The notes beneath the pieces are model-generated. The model saw only the letters and a list, made by a program, of their open reading frames with translations, did not search any database and was not told the DNA's origin. The position numbers and the translations under genes are program-made. A stretch of DNA of 37,335 nucleotides from JBGPFS01 sp041483455 (GTDB taxonomy: Bacteria; Chloroflexota; Limnocylindria; Limnocylindrales; CSP1-4), in assembly GCA_041483455.1 (NCBI GenBank), contig JBGPFS010000004.1, positions 1-37,335 on the forward strand, written 5' to 3'. Shown piece after piece: positions 6,934 to 14,702 of this stretch. The number at the start of each line of letters is the position of its first letter. Positions within the stretch are counted from its first letter, which is position 1.

Positions 6934-8454
6934 ATGAGCGTCCAGGTGGCCCACGACTTCCCGATGTTCATCGACGGCGCATCGAGCGAGGCGACCGGCG
7001 GCGGCTGGCTCGAGGTCCGGAGCCCCGCCACGGGCGAGCTCGTCGGGCGCGTGCCGGCCGGGGCGGAGGCCGATGTCGACCGAGCGGTCGCAGCCGCCCG
7101 CGCCGCCTTCCGCGACGGCCGCTGGCGAAACCTCCCGATGCCGGAGCGGACAGCGATCCTGAACCGGCTGGCCGACGTGATCGACGCGCACGCGGACGAG
7201 CTCGCCCAGCTCGAGACGCTCCAGACCGGGACGGCCTACAAGCTGCGCCGCGATTCCGACTTCGCCTTCGCGTCGGACAACCTCCGCTTCTTCGCCGGCC
7301 AGGTCCGTCACCTCGAAGGGAAGGCGGCCGCGGAGTACAGCGGCAGCCACACCTCGATGATCCGGCGCGAACCGATCGGGGTCTGCGGCCAGGTGGCGCC
7401 CTGGAACTACCCGTTCTGGATGGCGATCTGGAAGATCGGGCCGGCCCTCGCGGCAGGAAACTCGGTCGTGCTCAAGCCGGCCAGCGCGACACCCCTGACG
7501 ACCGTCCGCCTCGCCCAGCTGGCCTCCGAGGCCGGGATCCCGGCCGGCGTCTTCAACGTGATCACCGGCCGCGGCGACCTGGTTGGCGCGGCGCTCGCGG
7601 CCCACCTCGACGTCGATCTCATCTCGCTCACCGGCGACTCGGAGACGGGCCGCCGGATCCAGGCGCTCGCCACCTCGAATCTCAAGCGGGTCCACCTGGA
7701 GCTGGGCGGCAAGGCTCCGTTCATCGTCCACGCCGACGCGGACCTGGAGGCCGCGGCCCGCGGGGCGACGGCCGGCGCCCTCATCAACGGCGGCCAGGAC
7801 TGCACCGCGGCGACCCGGGCTTATGTCCAGCGGAGCGTCTACGGCGCCTTCGTCGAGCGGACGCGTCAGCTCTTCGAGCGCGTCCGTGTCGGCGACCCGT
7901 TCGACCCCGCGACCGACCTCGGCACCCTCATCAGCGCGGCCCAGGTCGACCGGGTCGACGGCTTCGTCCAGCGGGCGAAGGCCGCTGGCGCGACGATCGT
8001 GACCGGCGGCTTCCGACCGGACGTCCCCGGTCTCCCGAACGGCGCGTTCTACCGGCCGACCATCATCACCGACGTGAGCCAGGACGCCGAGGTCGTCCAG
8101 CAGGAGATCTTCGGGCCGGTCCTCGTCATCCTCCCGTTCGACACCGACGCCGAGGCCCTGGAGCTCGCCAATGACACGAAGTACGGCCTGGCCGCCTCGA
8201 TCTGGACCCGCGACGTCTTTCGGGCGATGGAGGCGGCCCGCGTCCTGAACTTCGGCCACGTCCAGGTCAACGACCACCTGATGGTCGCCTCGGAGATGCC
8301 CCACGGGGGTTTCAAGCAGAGCGGCTTCGGCAAGGACATGTCGAGCTACTCGTTCGAGGAGTACACCCAGGTCAAGCACGTGATGATCGAGCTGACCGGG
8401 GAGGCCGAGAAGGGCTGGCACTACTCGATCTTCGGCGACAAGCCGGAAGCCTAA
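6934..8454 (+). CDS. NAD(P)-dependent aldehyde dehydrogenase (gamma-aminobutyraldehyde/betaine-aldehyde type)
   Basis: 506 residues, full length for the ALDH superfamily. Motifs in order are VAPWNYPFWMAIWKIGPALA and NSVVLKPA (cofactor contacts), a SLTGDSETGRRI loop, HLELGGKAP with the general base Glu256, GGQDCTA with catalytic Cys290, EIFGPVL, and a C-terminal MPHGGFKQSGFGKDMS with YSFEEYTQVKHVM. The C-terminal string closely resembles gamma-aminobutyraldehyde dehydrogenases (PatD type), which oxidise 4-aminobutanal and similar omega-aminoaldehydes to the acids. Betaine-aldehyde activity is the main alternative. A good AGGAGG site precedes the start. Its position after a decarboxylase suggests amine breakdown, but the two probably have separate promoters. 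Confidence 0.9.
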   Translation: MSVQVAHDFPMFIDGASSEATGGGWLEVRSPATGELVGRVPAGAEADVDRAVAAARAAFRDGRWRNLPMPERTAILNRLADVIDAHADELAQLETLQTGTAYKLRRDSDFAFASDNLRFFAGQVRHLEGKAAAEYSGSHTSMIRREPIGVCGQVAPWNYPFWMAIWKIGPALAAGNSVVLKPASATPLTTVRLAQLASEAGIPAGVFNVITGRGDLVGAALAAHLDVDLISLTGDSETGRRIQALATSNLKRVHLELGGKAPFIVHADADLEAAARGATAGALINGGQDCTAATRAYVQRSVYGAFVERTRQLFERVRVGDPFDPATDLGTLISAAQVDRVDGFVQRAKAAGATIVTGGFRPDVPGLPNGAFYRPTIITDVSQDAEVVQQEIFGPVLVILPFDTDAEALELANDTKYGLAASIWTRDVFRAMEAARVLNFGHVQVNDHLMVASEMPHGGFKQSGFGKDMSSYSFEEYTQVKHVMIELTGEAEKGWHYSIFGDKPEA

Positions 8455-8568
8455 GGGACCCGACCCCGGATCCGGATGGCGGTCTCCCCGCGGGTTCGCG
8501 GCCCGGCCGCCGAATCGGCCATACTGCGGGCGATCGCTGACCGACCAGCCCCGAGGAGCCTGCCGCCC

Positions 8569-8958
8569 GTGCCGCCGATCACCGAGCTGACCCGGATCGA
8601 GCCCGTCCACCTGGGCCGCCTCGAGAACCAGGGGATCTTCACCACCGGGGTCCTGCTCGAGGTCTCCGAGACCGCCGCCCGGCGCCAGACCCTGGCCGAT
8701 CACGTCGGTGCCACGATCAACGACGTGGCAGCCTGGCGCGATGAGGCCCTGATGCTCAACCTGGCTGCCTTCGGCTCGGGGGAGCACCTGCTGATGGTCC
8801 AGGGCCGGATCGACGGCCTCCGGGACATCCTCGACCTCGACCTGGCGGCGTTCCGCGCGCGGGTCGCCAAGGCGACCGCCGAGCTCGGCGCGGAACCGGT
8901 CGACGCCCTGCGGGTCGAAGGCTGGTGGGAGCAGGCGAAGACCCTCGAGGACGAATGA
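8569..8958 (+). CDS. DUF4332-like helical protein
   Basis: 129 residues from GTG 8569. The sequence is helical, with ITELTRIEPVHLGRLENQGIFTTG near the start, a TLADHVGATINDVAAWRD block that looks like a helix-hairpin-helix, and a second similar block ending FRARVAKATAEL, then VEGWWEQAKTLED. This matches DUF4332, a family with HhH-like repeats and no known activity. GTG 8569 is chosen because GAGGAG lies at 8553-8558 and a CATACT hexamer at 8520-8525 would place the transcript start just before it. An in-frame ATG at 8476 would add 31 residues of low-complexity sequence ahead of that promoter, so I reject it. It sits 114 bases after the aldehyde dehydrogenase. Confidence 0.72.
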   Translation: MPPITELTRIEPVHLGRLENQGIFTTGVLLEVSETAARRQTLADHVGATINDVAAWRDEALMLNLAAFGSGEHLLMVQGRIDGLRDILDLDLAAFRARVAKATAELGAEPVDALRVEGWWEQAKTLEDE

Positions 8959-8998
8959 GCCGGCGGGCTCCCGTCGCCCGGACGGGGGGGACGGTCCG

Positions 8999-9658
8999 GT
9001 GACCGGGCCGCTCCGCTCCCTCGTGGGCGCGCTCATCGCGGCAGCCACGGTGGCGGCGCTCGTGGGGCTCGCGATCCCGGTCTTCCTCAACCCGGCCTGG
9101 ATCGGGTTCGAGCAGGGCCGATCAGGAGCGGCCGCGCTCAACGGGTACGACCCGGGGCAGCTCGCCTCGGCGACGAACGCCATCCTCCACGACCTGATCC
9201 TCGGGCCTCCCGACTTCGCGGTCGAGGTCGACGGCGCGCCGGTGCTGGTCGAGCGCGAGCGCGCCCACATGCGCGATGTCAGGGGCGTCTTCGGTGGGTT
9301 CGCGATCGTCGCGCTGGGGGCGGCCATCGTGGTGCTCGTCGCGGCGCTGCGCTGGCGACGCAGGCGCTGGTTCCTGCGGTCCGTCGGGGTGGGTGGGACA
9401 GTGCTGGTCGGGGCGGTCGTCGCGCTCGGGGCGGTCGCCGTGGTGGCGTTCGATCCGCTCTTCGAGCTCTTCCACCGGATCTTCTTCCCGCCGGGCTCGT
9501 ACACCTTCGACCCCGCGACAGAGCGCCTCGTCCGCCTCTTCCCGGACGCATTCTGGTTCGAGACGACAATCGCCCTCGGCGTCGTCATCGGCATCCTCGG
9601 AGCGGTCGTGGCGGCCGTCGCCTTCCGGTCGGCCGGACGGGCGGAGCAGTCCCGATGA
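8999..9658 (+). CDS. Lit-like integral membrane protein (TIGR01906 / DUF1461)
   Basis: 219 residues with four membrane helices at about 8-30, 98-118, 127-150 and 188-212. The first outside loop has LNPAWIGFEQGRSG, NAILHDLILGPPDF and ERAHMRDVRGVFGG, strings typical of TIGR01906/DUF1461. That family includes the lipoprotein intramolecular transacylase Lit of Enterococcus and Bacillus, which moves an acyl chain within the lipoprotein N-terminus to make lyso-lipoprotein. The His residues in HDL and AHMRDVR are good candidates for the active site, by inference. Start is GTG 8999 with a G-rich stretch upstream; the initiation site is not strongly fixed. Its stop overlaps the moeA start (ATGA), so the two are probably cotranscribed, although no functional link is known. 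Confidence 0.72.
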   Translation: MTGPLRSLVGALIAAATVAALVGLAIPVFLNPAWIGFEQGRSGAAALNGYDPGQLASATNAILHDLILGPPDFAVEVDGAPVLVERERAHMRDVRGVFGGFAIVALGAAIVVLVAALRWRRRRWFLRSVGVGGTVLVGAVVALGAVAVVAFDPLFELFHRIFFPPGSYTFDPATERLVRLFPDAFWFETTIALGVVIGILGAVVAAVAFRSAGRAEQSR

Positions 9659-10980
9659 GCGACCGACTGCTGCGGGTCGAAGAGGCCCGTGCCCGCATCC
9701 TGGCCGGCCTGGAGCCGGTCCGCGGAGAGGAGCGGCTGGCCCCGGAGGAGGCGCTCGGCCGGATCCTCGCAGAGCCGGTCGTGGCGGCGAACGACCTCCC
9801 GGGCTGGGACAACAGCGCGATGGACGGCTACGCGATCCGGGCGCTCGATGTGGCAGGGGCCACGGAGCGGGATCCGGTCGCGCTCCGGGTCGTCGGGGAG
9901 GCGGCCGCCGGAACCACCTGGGATCGCCCGGTGGAGCCGGGGACCGCGGTCCGGATCGCGACGGGCGCGCCGCTCCCGGCCGGTGCCGACGCGGTCGTGC
10001 AGGTCGAGGCCACCACGCCGCTCGGCGCCGATGGAAAGCCGTCCGGTCCCCGCAGCCGCGATGCCGGCGGCCCGCTGCCATCCTCCGTCGCGGTCCACGG
10101 GGCCATCGCTCCCGGCACCGCCGTCCGGGCTCGCGGCAGCGACATCATCGCCGGCGAGGTGGTGCTGCCGGCGGGGGCCGTGCTCGGGCCCGCCGGCGTC
10201 GCGCTCGCCGCCGCCGCCCGGGCGGGCCACGTCCGGGTCCGCCGCCGGCCGCTCATCGGGGTCCTTGCGACCGGCGACGAGCTGCGTGGCCCGGACGAGC
10301 CGCTCGGTCCGGCCGGGGTCCCCGATTCGAACGGGCCGGCGCTCCGGGCGCAGGTCAGCGCGGCGGGTGCCGATGTCCTCGACCTCGGTGTCGGCCGGGA
10401 CCGTCTCGAGGACGTCGAGGCTCGGCTCCGGCGGGGGATCGCCGACGCCGATGCGATCGTGGTGAGCGGCGGCGTCTCGGTGGGCCCCCGCGACGTCGTC
10501 AGGCTTGCCTTCGACGCCCTCGGTCGGGTCGACCTCTGGCGCGTCGCCATCCAGCCCGGCAAGCCCTTCGCGTTCGGGCACGCGGATCGACCCGGCGGTG
10601 GGCGGCCCGCCCTCCTCTTCGGTCTGCCGGGCAACCCGGTCTCCGCGTTCGTCACGTTCGAGCTCTTCGTCCGGCCCGCGATCCGTCTGCTGGCCGGCCG
10701 ATCCGACCTCCTGCGCCCGATCGAGCGGGGTGTCCTGACCGGGGCGACGACGAAGAGCGCCGGCAGGCGCGCCTACCTTCGCGCCGTCGCCGAGCGTGAG
10801 CCCGACGGCCGCCCGCGGCGCGATGCCGCCGGGCGCATCCTGGTCCGCCTGGCAGGGGGCCAGGGGAGTCACGTGCTGACGGCGCTGCTGGCCGCCGAGG
10901 CCCTGGCCGCCGTCCCGGAGCCACTCACCGACGTCCCGCCCGGCACGGAGGTCGAGCTGACCTGGCTCGACCGTCCCTGA
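9655..10980 (+). CDS. moeA: Molybdopterin molybdotransferase MoeA
   Basis: 441 residues. MoeA inserts molybdate into adenylylated molybdopterin in the cytoplasm, the last step of Moco formation. Visible are DNSAMDGYAIR (residue 52 on), the lid domain IATGAPLPAGADAVVQ and GSDI, the MogA-like catalytic domain with VLATGDEL near 205, DSNGPAL, VSGGVSVGPRDVV near 270 and FGLPGNPVSAFVTFELF near 322, then the C-terminal beta domain. An extra Gly/Pro/Ser-rich insert of about 25 residues near 122-150 enlarges the lid domain. It overlaps the preceding Lit-like gene by 4 bases and is 41 bases upstream of moaC. Genes for the early steps (moaA, moaD, moaE) are not in the window. Confidence 0.95.
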   Translation: MSDRLLRVEEARARILAGLEPVRGEERLAPEEALGRILAEPVVAANDLPGWDNSAMDGYAIRALDVAGATERDPVALRVVGEAAAGTTWDRPVEPGTAVRIATGAPLPAGADAVVQVEATTPLGADGKPSGPRSRDAGGPLPSSVAVHGAIAPGTAVRARGSDIIAGEVVLPAGAVLGPAGVALAAAARAGHVRVRRRPLIGVLATGDELRGPDEPLGPAGVPDSNGPALRAQVSAAGADVLDLGVGRDRLEDVEARLRRGIADADAIVVSGGVSVGPRDVVRLAFDALGRVDLWRVAIQPGKPFAFGHADRPGGGRPALLFGLPGNPVSAFVTFELFVRPAIRLLAGRSDLLRPIERGVLTGATTKSAGRRAYLRAVAEREPDGRPRRDAAGRILVRLAGGQGSHVLTALLAAEALAAVPEPLTDVPPGTEVELTWLDRP

Positions 10981-11021
10981 ACCACGATCCGATCATCGGC
11001 CGAAGCCCCGAGGAGCAGCGC

Positions 11022-11618
11022 ATGGACCGCCAGCCCGCCACCCGCGCCGACCGGCGCCGCCTGACCCACGTCGATCGGAGCGGTCGACCGCGGATGGTCG
11101 ACGTGAGTGCCAAACCCGCGACGGCTCGCCGAGCGGTCGCCGAGGCGCTCGTGGCGATGAGCCAGGAGACGCTCAGCCTGGTCATCGACGGTCGGACCAC
11201 GAAGGGCGACGTCCTGACGGTCGCCGAGCTGGCCGGGGTGATGGGCGGCAAGCGGACCGGGGAGCTCATCCCGCTCTGCCACCCGATCGCCCTGACCGAC
11301 CTCCTCGTCCAGGTCGTGCCCGATCGGGCGGCCGGCGGGCTCCGGGTCCGGGCGGAAGCGGCGACGATCGGGCCGACCGGGGTCGAGATGGAGGCGCTCA
11401 CGGCCGCCTCCGTCGCCGCCCTGACGATCTACGACATGGTCAAGGGCGTCGAGCGGGGAGTCGAGATCCGGTCGGTCCGGCTCGTCTCGAAGAGCGGTGG
11501 GTCGAGCGGCGACTGGCAACGAACCAGCGGAGCCGAGGCGGCGGGCCCGGCGCCCCGTCGCGGACCGGTCGACCGGACGGCCGGCCGGATCGCAGGGCCG
11601 AAGAAGGCCGGCGCATGA
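11022..11618 (+). CDS. moaC: Cyclic pyranopterin monophosphate synthase MoaC
   Basis: 198 residues. MoaC turns the MoaA product into cyclic pyranopterin monophosphate, the first stable Moco intermediate. Residues 15-155 match the family closely: MVDVSAKPAT, the KGDV lysine, LCHPI near 85, GVEMEALTAASVAALTIYDM and MVKG near 139. The last 45 residues or so (after LVSKSGGSSGDW) are a basic, Pro/Ala/Gly-rich tail absent from typical MoaC of about 160 residues. The ATG is supported by GAGGAG about 8 bases upstream. The stop overlaps the start of the next gene by 4 bases, consistent with coupled translation. Confidence 0.95.
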   Translation: MDRQPATRADRRRLTHVDRSGRPRMVDVSAKPATARRAVAEALVAMSQETLSLVIDGRTTKGDVLTVAELAGVMGGKRTGELIPLCHPIALTDLLVQVVPDRAAGGLRVRAEAATIGPTGVEMEALTAASVAALTIYDMVKGVERGVEIRSVRLVSKSGGSSGDWQRTSGAEAAGPAPRRGPVDRTAGRIAGPKKAGA

Positions 11619-12178
11619 GCGATCCGGCTCCTCCACCCGCTCGGAGGCCCGCTCCCGTGCCCCCGCGCACGGCGCTCGTGCTCACCGTCAGCGATCGGAG
11701 CGCGGCCGGGTTGCGCGAGGACCGCTCCGGGACGGTCGTCGCGGCCCGGCTCGCCGCCCTGGGCTTCGCCGTCGAGCGCCAGGTGGTCCCCGACGATCGC
11801 CCGACCATCGAGGCCGCTCTCGTCGCGGGCGCCGGACGCCACGCCCTGGTCGTCTCGACCGGCGGCACGGGTCTGACGCCTCGCGACGTCACCCCCCAGG
11901 CGACGCGCGCCGTCGTCGACGAGGAGGTGCCGGGACTCGCCGAGGCGATGCGGGCCGCCGGGCGTGCGACGACCCCGTTCGCGGACCTCTCCCGGGGGAT
12001 CGTCGGGTTCCGGGGGCGAACGCTCATCGTCAACCTGCCCGGCAGCCCGACTGGCGCCGCCGAGTCGCTCGAGGTCCTCGTCCCGACGCTGGACCACGCT
12101 CTCGAGACCCTCGCGGGGCCGTACGATCATCCGGTCGATCCGACGCCCGGATCGCCGATCGCGGAGGCGCCCAGCTGA
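11615..12178 (+). CDS. MogA/MoaB family molybdenum cofactor protein
   Basis: 187 residues. A single MoCF-biosynthesis domain: ALVLTVSDRSAAG at the start of the fold, a DRSGTVVAARL helix, STGGTGLTPRDVTP near 81-94 with the MPT-binding Gly loop and catalytic Asp, EEVPGLAEAMR, and VNLPGSPTGAAESL near 138-151. MogA adenylylates molybdopterin for MoeA; MoaB proteins are close relatives with similar or unknown roles, and sequence alone does not separate them. The short Pro-rich N-terminal extension (about 20 residues) is unusual. ATGA overlaps lie on both sides, with moaC and with the Fe-S oxidoreductase gene. Confidence 0.92.
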   Translation: MSDPAPPPARRPAPVPPRTALVLTVSDRSAAGLREDRSGTVVAARLAALGFAVERQVVPDDRPTIEAALVAGAGRHALVVSTGGTGLTPRDVTPQATRAVVDEEVPGLAEAMRAAGRATTPFADLSRGIVGFRGRTLIVNLPGSPTGAAESLEVLVPTLDHALETLAGPYDHPVDPTPGSPIAEAPS

Positions 12179-14307
12179 TGTTCGAGCCGTTCGCCACGGT
12201 CCCGGCCTATCCGCTCGTGTTCCCGCTCTTCTGGGGCTCGGTCGCGATCTTCGGCCTCGTGATCGCCCGTCACCTGCGCGTCTTCGTCGCGGCCCGAGCC
12301 GACGGCCCCGATGCCTTCGCCGACGTCCCGCGTCGGCTCGGCGGCCTCATCCGCTACGCATTCCTCCAGGCGAAGATGTTCAAGGACCGGCGCGCCGGCG
12401 CCATGCACGTGGCGATCTACGGCGGGTTCGTCTTTCTGACCGTCGGGACCGCGAACATCGTGACCGGCGGGCTCGTCCAGGCGATCCTGGCCGCGCCCTT
12501 CGACGGCCGGCTGTGGGTCGCGATCACCGCGCTCGGCAACGTCATGGCGATCCTCGTGCTGGCGGCCATCGGCTATGCCTACGTCCGACGATTGATCACC
12601 CGACCCGCGCGCCTGACGTTCAGCAGGTCCGCCCTGGTCGTCCTCGGCCTGATCGGCGGCGTGGTCGCGAGCGAGCTGCTGGCCCAGGCCTTCGAGGCGG
12701 CCCGCTACGGCGATGTCGAGGGGGCGCTCGTCGCGAACACGCTGGGAGCCCCGCTCCGCGGGTTCGACCCGGCGCTGCTGGCGGGCGCCTTCGCCGTCCT
12801 CTGGTGGGTCCACATCGGCCTCGTGTCGACCTTCCTGGTCTACCTGCCGTTCAGCAAGCACCTCCACATCGTGACGAGCTTCGTGAACGTCTACCTGCGC
12901 AAGCTCGCGCCCCGCGGCCAGCTCCCGGCCATGGACCTCGAGCGCGAGGACGTCACGTTCGGGTTGCGGACCCTCCAGGACCTGGGCTGGAAGGATCTCC
13001 TCGACGGGTTCACCTGCACCGAGTGCGGCCGCTGCCAGGCCGCCTGCCCGGCGAACGCGACGGGCAAGCCGCTCGACCCCAAGGCGCTGATCATGGGCTT
13101 GCGCGAGATGGCGGTCGAGGCGGAGCACGGGCTCGACCTCATCCCGAATTCGCCGCTCGTCCGCGAGGCGTACGGGCTCCGGGACACCCGGCCCGACCCG
13201 AAGCTCCTGGCCCGGCCCATCGTCGATGCCGCGATCCCGTACGACGCGGTCTGGGATTGCGTCACCTGCGGCGCCTGCGTCGAGGCCTGCCCGGTCCTGA
13301 TCGAGCACGTCGACAAGATCGTCGGGCTGCGCCGGAACCTGGTGCTCGAGGATTCGCGGTTCCCCCAGGAGCTGACCGCGGCGTTCACGAACATGGAACG
13401 GGCGGGGAACCCGTGGGGCCAGCCCAAGGCGACCCGGACCGACTGGACGAAGGGCCTCCCGTTCGGGGTGCCCACCGTCGCGGAGCTGGCCGCCGAAGGG
13501 CGCCTCGAGGAGCTCGAGGTCCTCTACTGGGTCGGCTGTGCCGCGGCCTTCGACGAGCGCAATCGCAAGGTCGCCCGGGCCTTCGCGACCTGTCTCGATG
13601 CGGCGGGTGTCCGGTTCGCGATCCTCGGCCAGGAGGAGTCCTGCACCGGCGACCCGGCCCGCCGGATGGGCAACGAGTACGTCTTCCAGATCCTGGCCGG
13701 GGGCAACGTCGAGACGCTCAAGCGCTACGGGCTGGAGCGCCGGACGATCGTGACCGCCTGTCCGCACTGCTTCAACACGATCGGCAACGAGTACGGGCAG
13801 CTGGGGGGATCGTTCGAGGTCGTCCACCACTCGGTCTATCTCGAGCGGCTCCTTGCCTCAGGCCGCCTCCGCACGGTCGACGCCGACGGGCCCGGTGGTC
13901 GTCGGACGGTCACTCTCCACGACAGCTGCTACCTCGCCCGCTACAACGGCGTGGTGGCCCAGCCGCGCCAGGTCCTGCGCAGCGTGCCGGGCCTCGAGCT
14001 GCGGGAGATGGATCGATCGGGGACGAACGGCTTCTGCTGCGGAGCCGGCGGCGGCCGGATGTGGATGGAGGAGACGCGCGGGACGCGGATCAACGCCGAG
14101 CGGACTCGGCAGGCGCTCGAGACGGGCGCCGGCACGGTCGCGACGAACTGCCCGTTCTGCATGACGATGCTCAAGGACGGCCTGGCGGCGGCCGAGGAGA
14201 ACGCCGACGGCCACGTCACCACCCTCGATATCAGCGAGCTGCTCGCCGAGGTGGCCGTGCCCGGTCCGCGTGGGCGGGCCGGGCGGGAGCTGCCGGTCCT
14301 CCCGTAG
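12178..14307 (+). CDS. Membrane Fe-S oxidoreductase, EtfD-like (ETF:quinone electron transfer)
   Basis: 709 residues. Five membrane helices (about 9-29, 74-98, 111-133, 149-169, 197-222) form a nitrate-reductase-gamma-like module. Two [4Fe-4S] ferredoxin motifs follow: Cys280/283/286/290 with Pro291, and Cys361/364/367/371. The C-terminal part holds CCG-type motifs: EESCTGDP near 486, CPHCFNTIG near 528, HDSCYLARYN near 581 and GFCCGAGGGRMWMEE near 617, as in heterodisulfide reductase subunit B. This architecture is that of the EtfD-type proteins proposed to pass electrons from ETF to menaquinone. The acyl-CoA dehydrogenase, etfB and etfA genes lie 0.4-3.4 kb downstream, which strengthens the assignment. 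It shares its ATG with the stop of the MogA-like gene, an odd coupling to Moco genes. Confidence 0.88.
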   Translation: MFEPFATVPAYPLVFPLFWGSVAIFGLVIARHLRVFVAARADGPDAFADVPRRLGGLIRYAFLQAKMFKDRRAGAMHVAIYGGFVFLTVGTANIVTGGLVQAILAAPFDGRLWVAITALGNVMAILVLAAIGYAYVRRLITRPARLTFSRSALVVLGLIGGVVASELLAQAFEAARYGDVEGALVANTLGAPLRGFDPALLAGAFAVLWWVHIGLVSTFLVYLPFSKHLHIVTSFVNVYLRKLAPRGQLPAMDLEREDVTFGLRTLQDLGWKDLLDGFTCTECGRCQAACPANATGKPLDPKALIMGLREMAVEAEHGLDLIPNSPLVREAYGLRDTRPDPKLLARPIVDAAIPYDAVWDCVTCGACVEACPVLIEHVDKIVGLRRNLVLEDSRFPQELTAAFTNMERAGNPWGQPKATRTDWTKGLPFGVPTVAELAAEGRLEELEVLYWVGCAAAFDERNRKVARAFATCLDAAGVRFAILGQEESCTGDPARRMGNEYVFQILAGGNVETLKRYGLERRTIVTACPHCFNTIGNEYGQLGGSFEVVHHSVYLERLLASGRLRTVDADGPGGRRTVTLHDSCYLARYNGVVAQPRQVLRSVPGLELREMDRSGTNGFCCGAGGGRMWMEETRGTRINAERTRQALETGAGTVATNCPFCMTMLKDGLAAAEENADGHVTTLDISELLAEVAVPGPRGRAGRELPVLP

Positions 14308-14316
14308 TCGACGCCC

Positions 14317-14345
14317 GAACCGCGGGGCGATGCCCCCGCCGGTTC
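14317..14345. terminator. Hairpin between convergent genes, probable bidirectional terminator
   Basis: The left arm GAACCGCGGGG (14317-14327) pairs with CCCCCGCCGGTTC (14333-14345) with one bulged base and a short loop. It lies between the end of the Fe-S oxidoreductase gene and the end of the minus-strand zinc-ribbon gene, whose stop codon overlaps its edge. No long U-tract is seen. Confidence 0.5.
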
Positions 14346-14568
14346 AGTCGGGCAGCTTGGCCCCACAGCTGACGCAGGTCGCGTCCGTCCACTGATTGCC
14401 CATGCCGCACTTCGGGCAGAGCGTCTCGCCTTCGGTGGAGACGCCGTACTGGCTTTCGCGGGTCAGGTCCTCCCGGTCCCGGCGCATCCGTCCCAGGATG
14501 AGGAGGAGGGCGATGAGCCCGATGATCGCCGCACCGACGAATGCCGCCCCCGCGAGAGTGAGATCCAT
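14344..14568 (-). CDS. Small membrane protein with C-terminal zinc ribbon
   Basis: 74 residues. One membrane helix (about 5-26) is followed by a basic stretch RMRRDREDLTRES and a zinc ribbon with Cys51, Cys54, Cys66 and Cys69 (LCPKCGMGNQ ... CVSCGAKLPD). The pattern CPxCG-x(11)-CxxCG is a general zinc-ribbon fold used in many small cytoplasmic and membrane proteins; no specific function can be given. The ribbon should face the cytoplasm under the positive-inside rule. ATG 14568 starts directly at the membrane helix but has only a weak GGGG site; a TACCCT hexamer about 57 bases upstream (14625-14630, minus strand) may be its promoter. It is divergent from the acyl-CoA dehydrogenase gene. Confidence 0.75.
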   Translation of the reverse strand: MDLTLAGAAFVGAAIIGLIALLLILGRMRRDREDLTRESQYGVSTEGETLCPKCGMGNQWTDATCVSCGAKLPD

Positions 14569-14688
14569 GCGCGGCCCCCGGTGAGCACGAACGCGCCGAC
14601 GGATGCCGGGCGCGAACCACGAAGAGGGTACCCCTCCGGCGGCGGCCCGACCAGCCCGGAGCGGGGTCGAGCGGGTCGTTCCCGGTGC

Positions 14689-14694
14689 TACGAT
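14689..14694 (+). promoter_or_regulatory. Putative -10 element TACGAT for the acyl-CoA dehydrogenase gene (leaderless)
   Basis: The hexamer ends eight bases before GTG 14703. This spacing puts the transcript start at about the start codon. It also argues against the in-frame GTG at 14685, which lies upstream of the hexamer. Confidence 0.5.
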
Positions 14695-14702
14695 GCCCCA
14701 CG

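Noticed and set aside
8476..8568. Upstream ATG as start of the DUF4332 gene
   Set aside because: The extra 31 residues are not conserved-looking and the predicted -10 hexamer and GAGGAG site both lie downstream of this ATG.
4780..10872. Very long open frame on the minus strand (about 2,000 residues) opposite the decarboxylase, ALDH, Lit and moeA genes
   Set aside because: It is Arg/Gly/Pro/Asp-rich low-complexity sequence with no recognisable domain outside its short end, and it lies antisense to clearly conserved genes. High GC content removes stops from this frame.
12127..13830. Minus-strand open frame opposite the EtfD-like gene
   Set aside because: Antisense shadow of a gene with complete Fe-S motifs; composition is typical of a shadow frame.
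14685..14702. GTG 14685 as start of the acyl-CoA dehydrogenase
   Set aside because: It lies upstream of the TACGAT hexamer that best explains transcription; GTG 14703 fits better.
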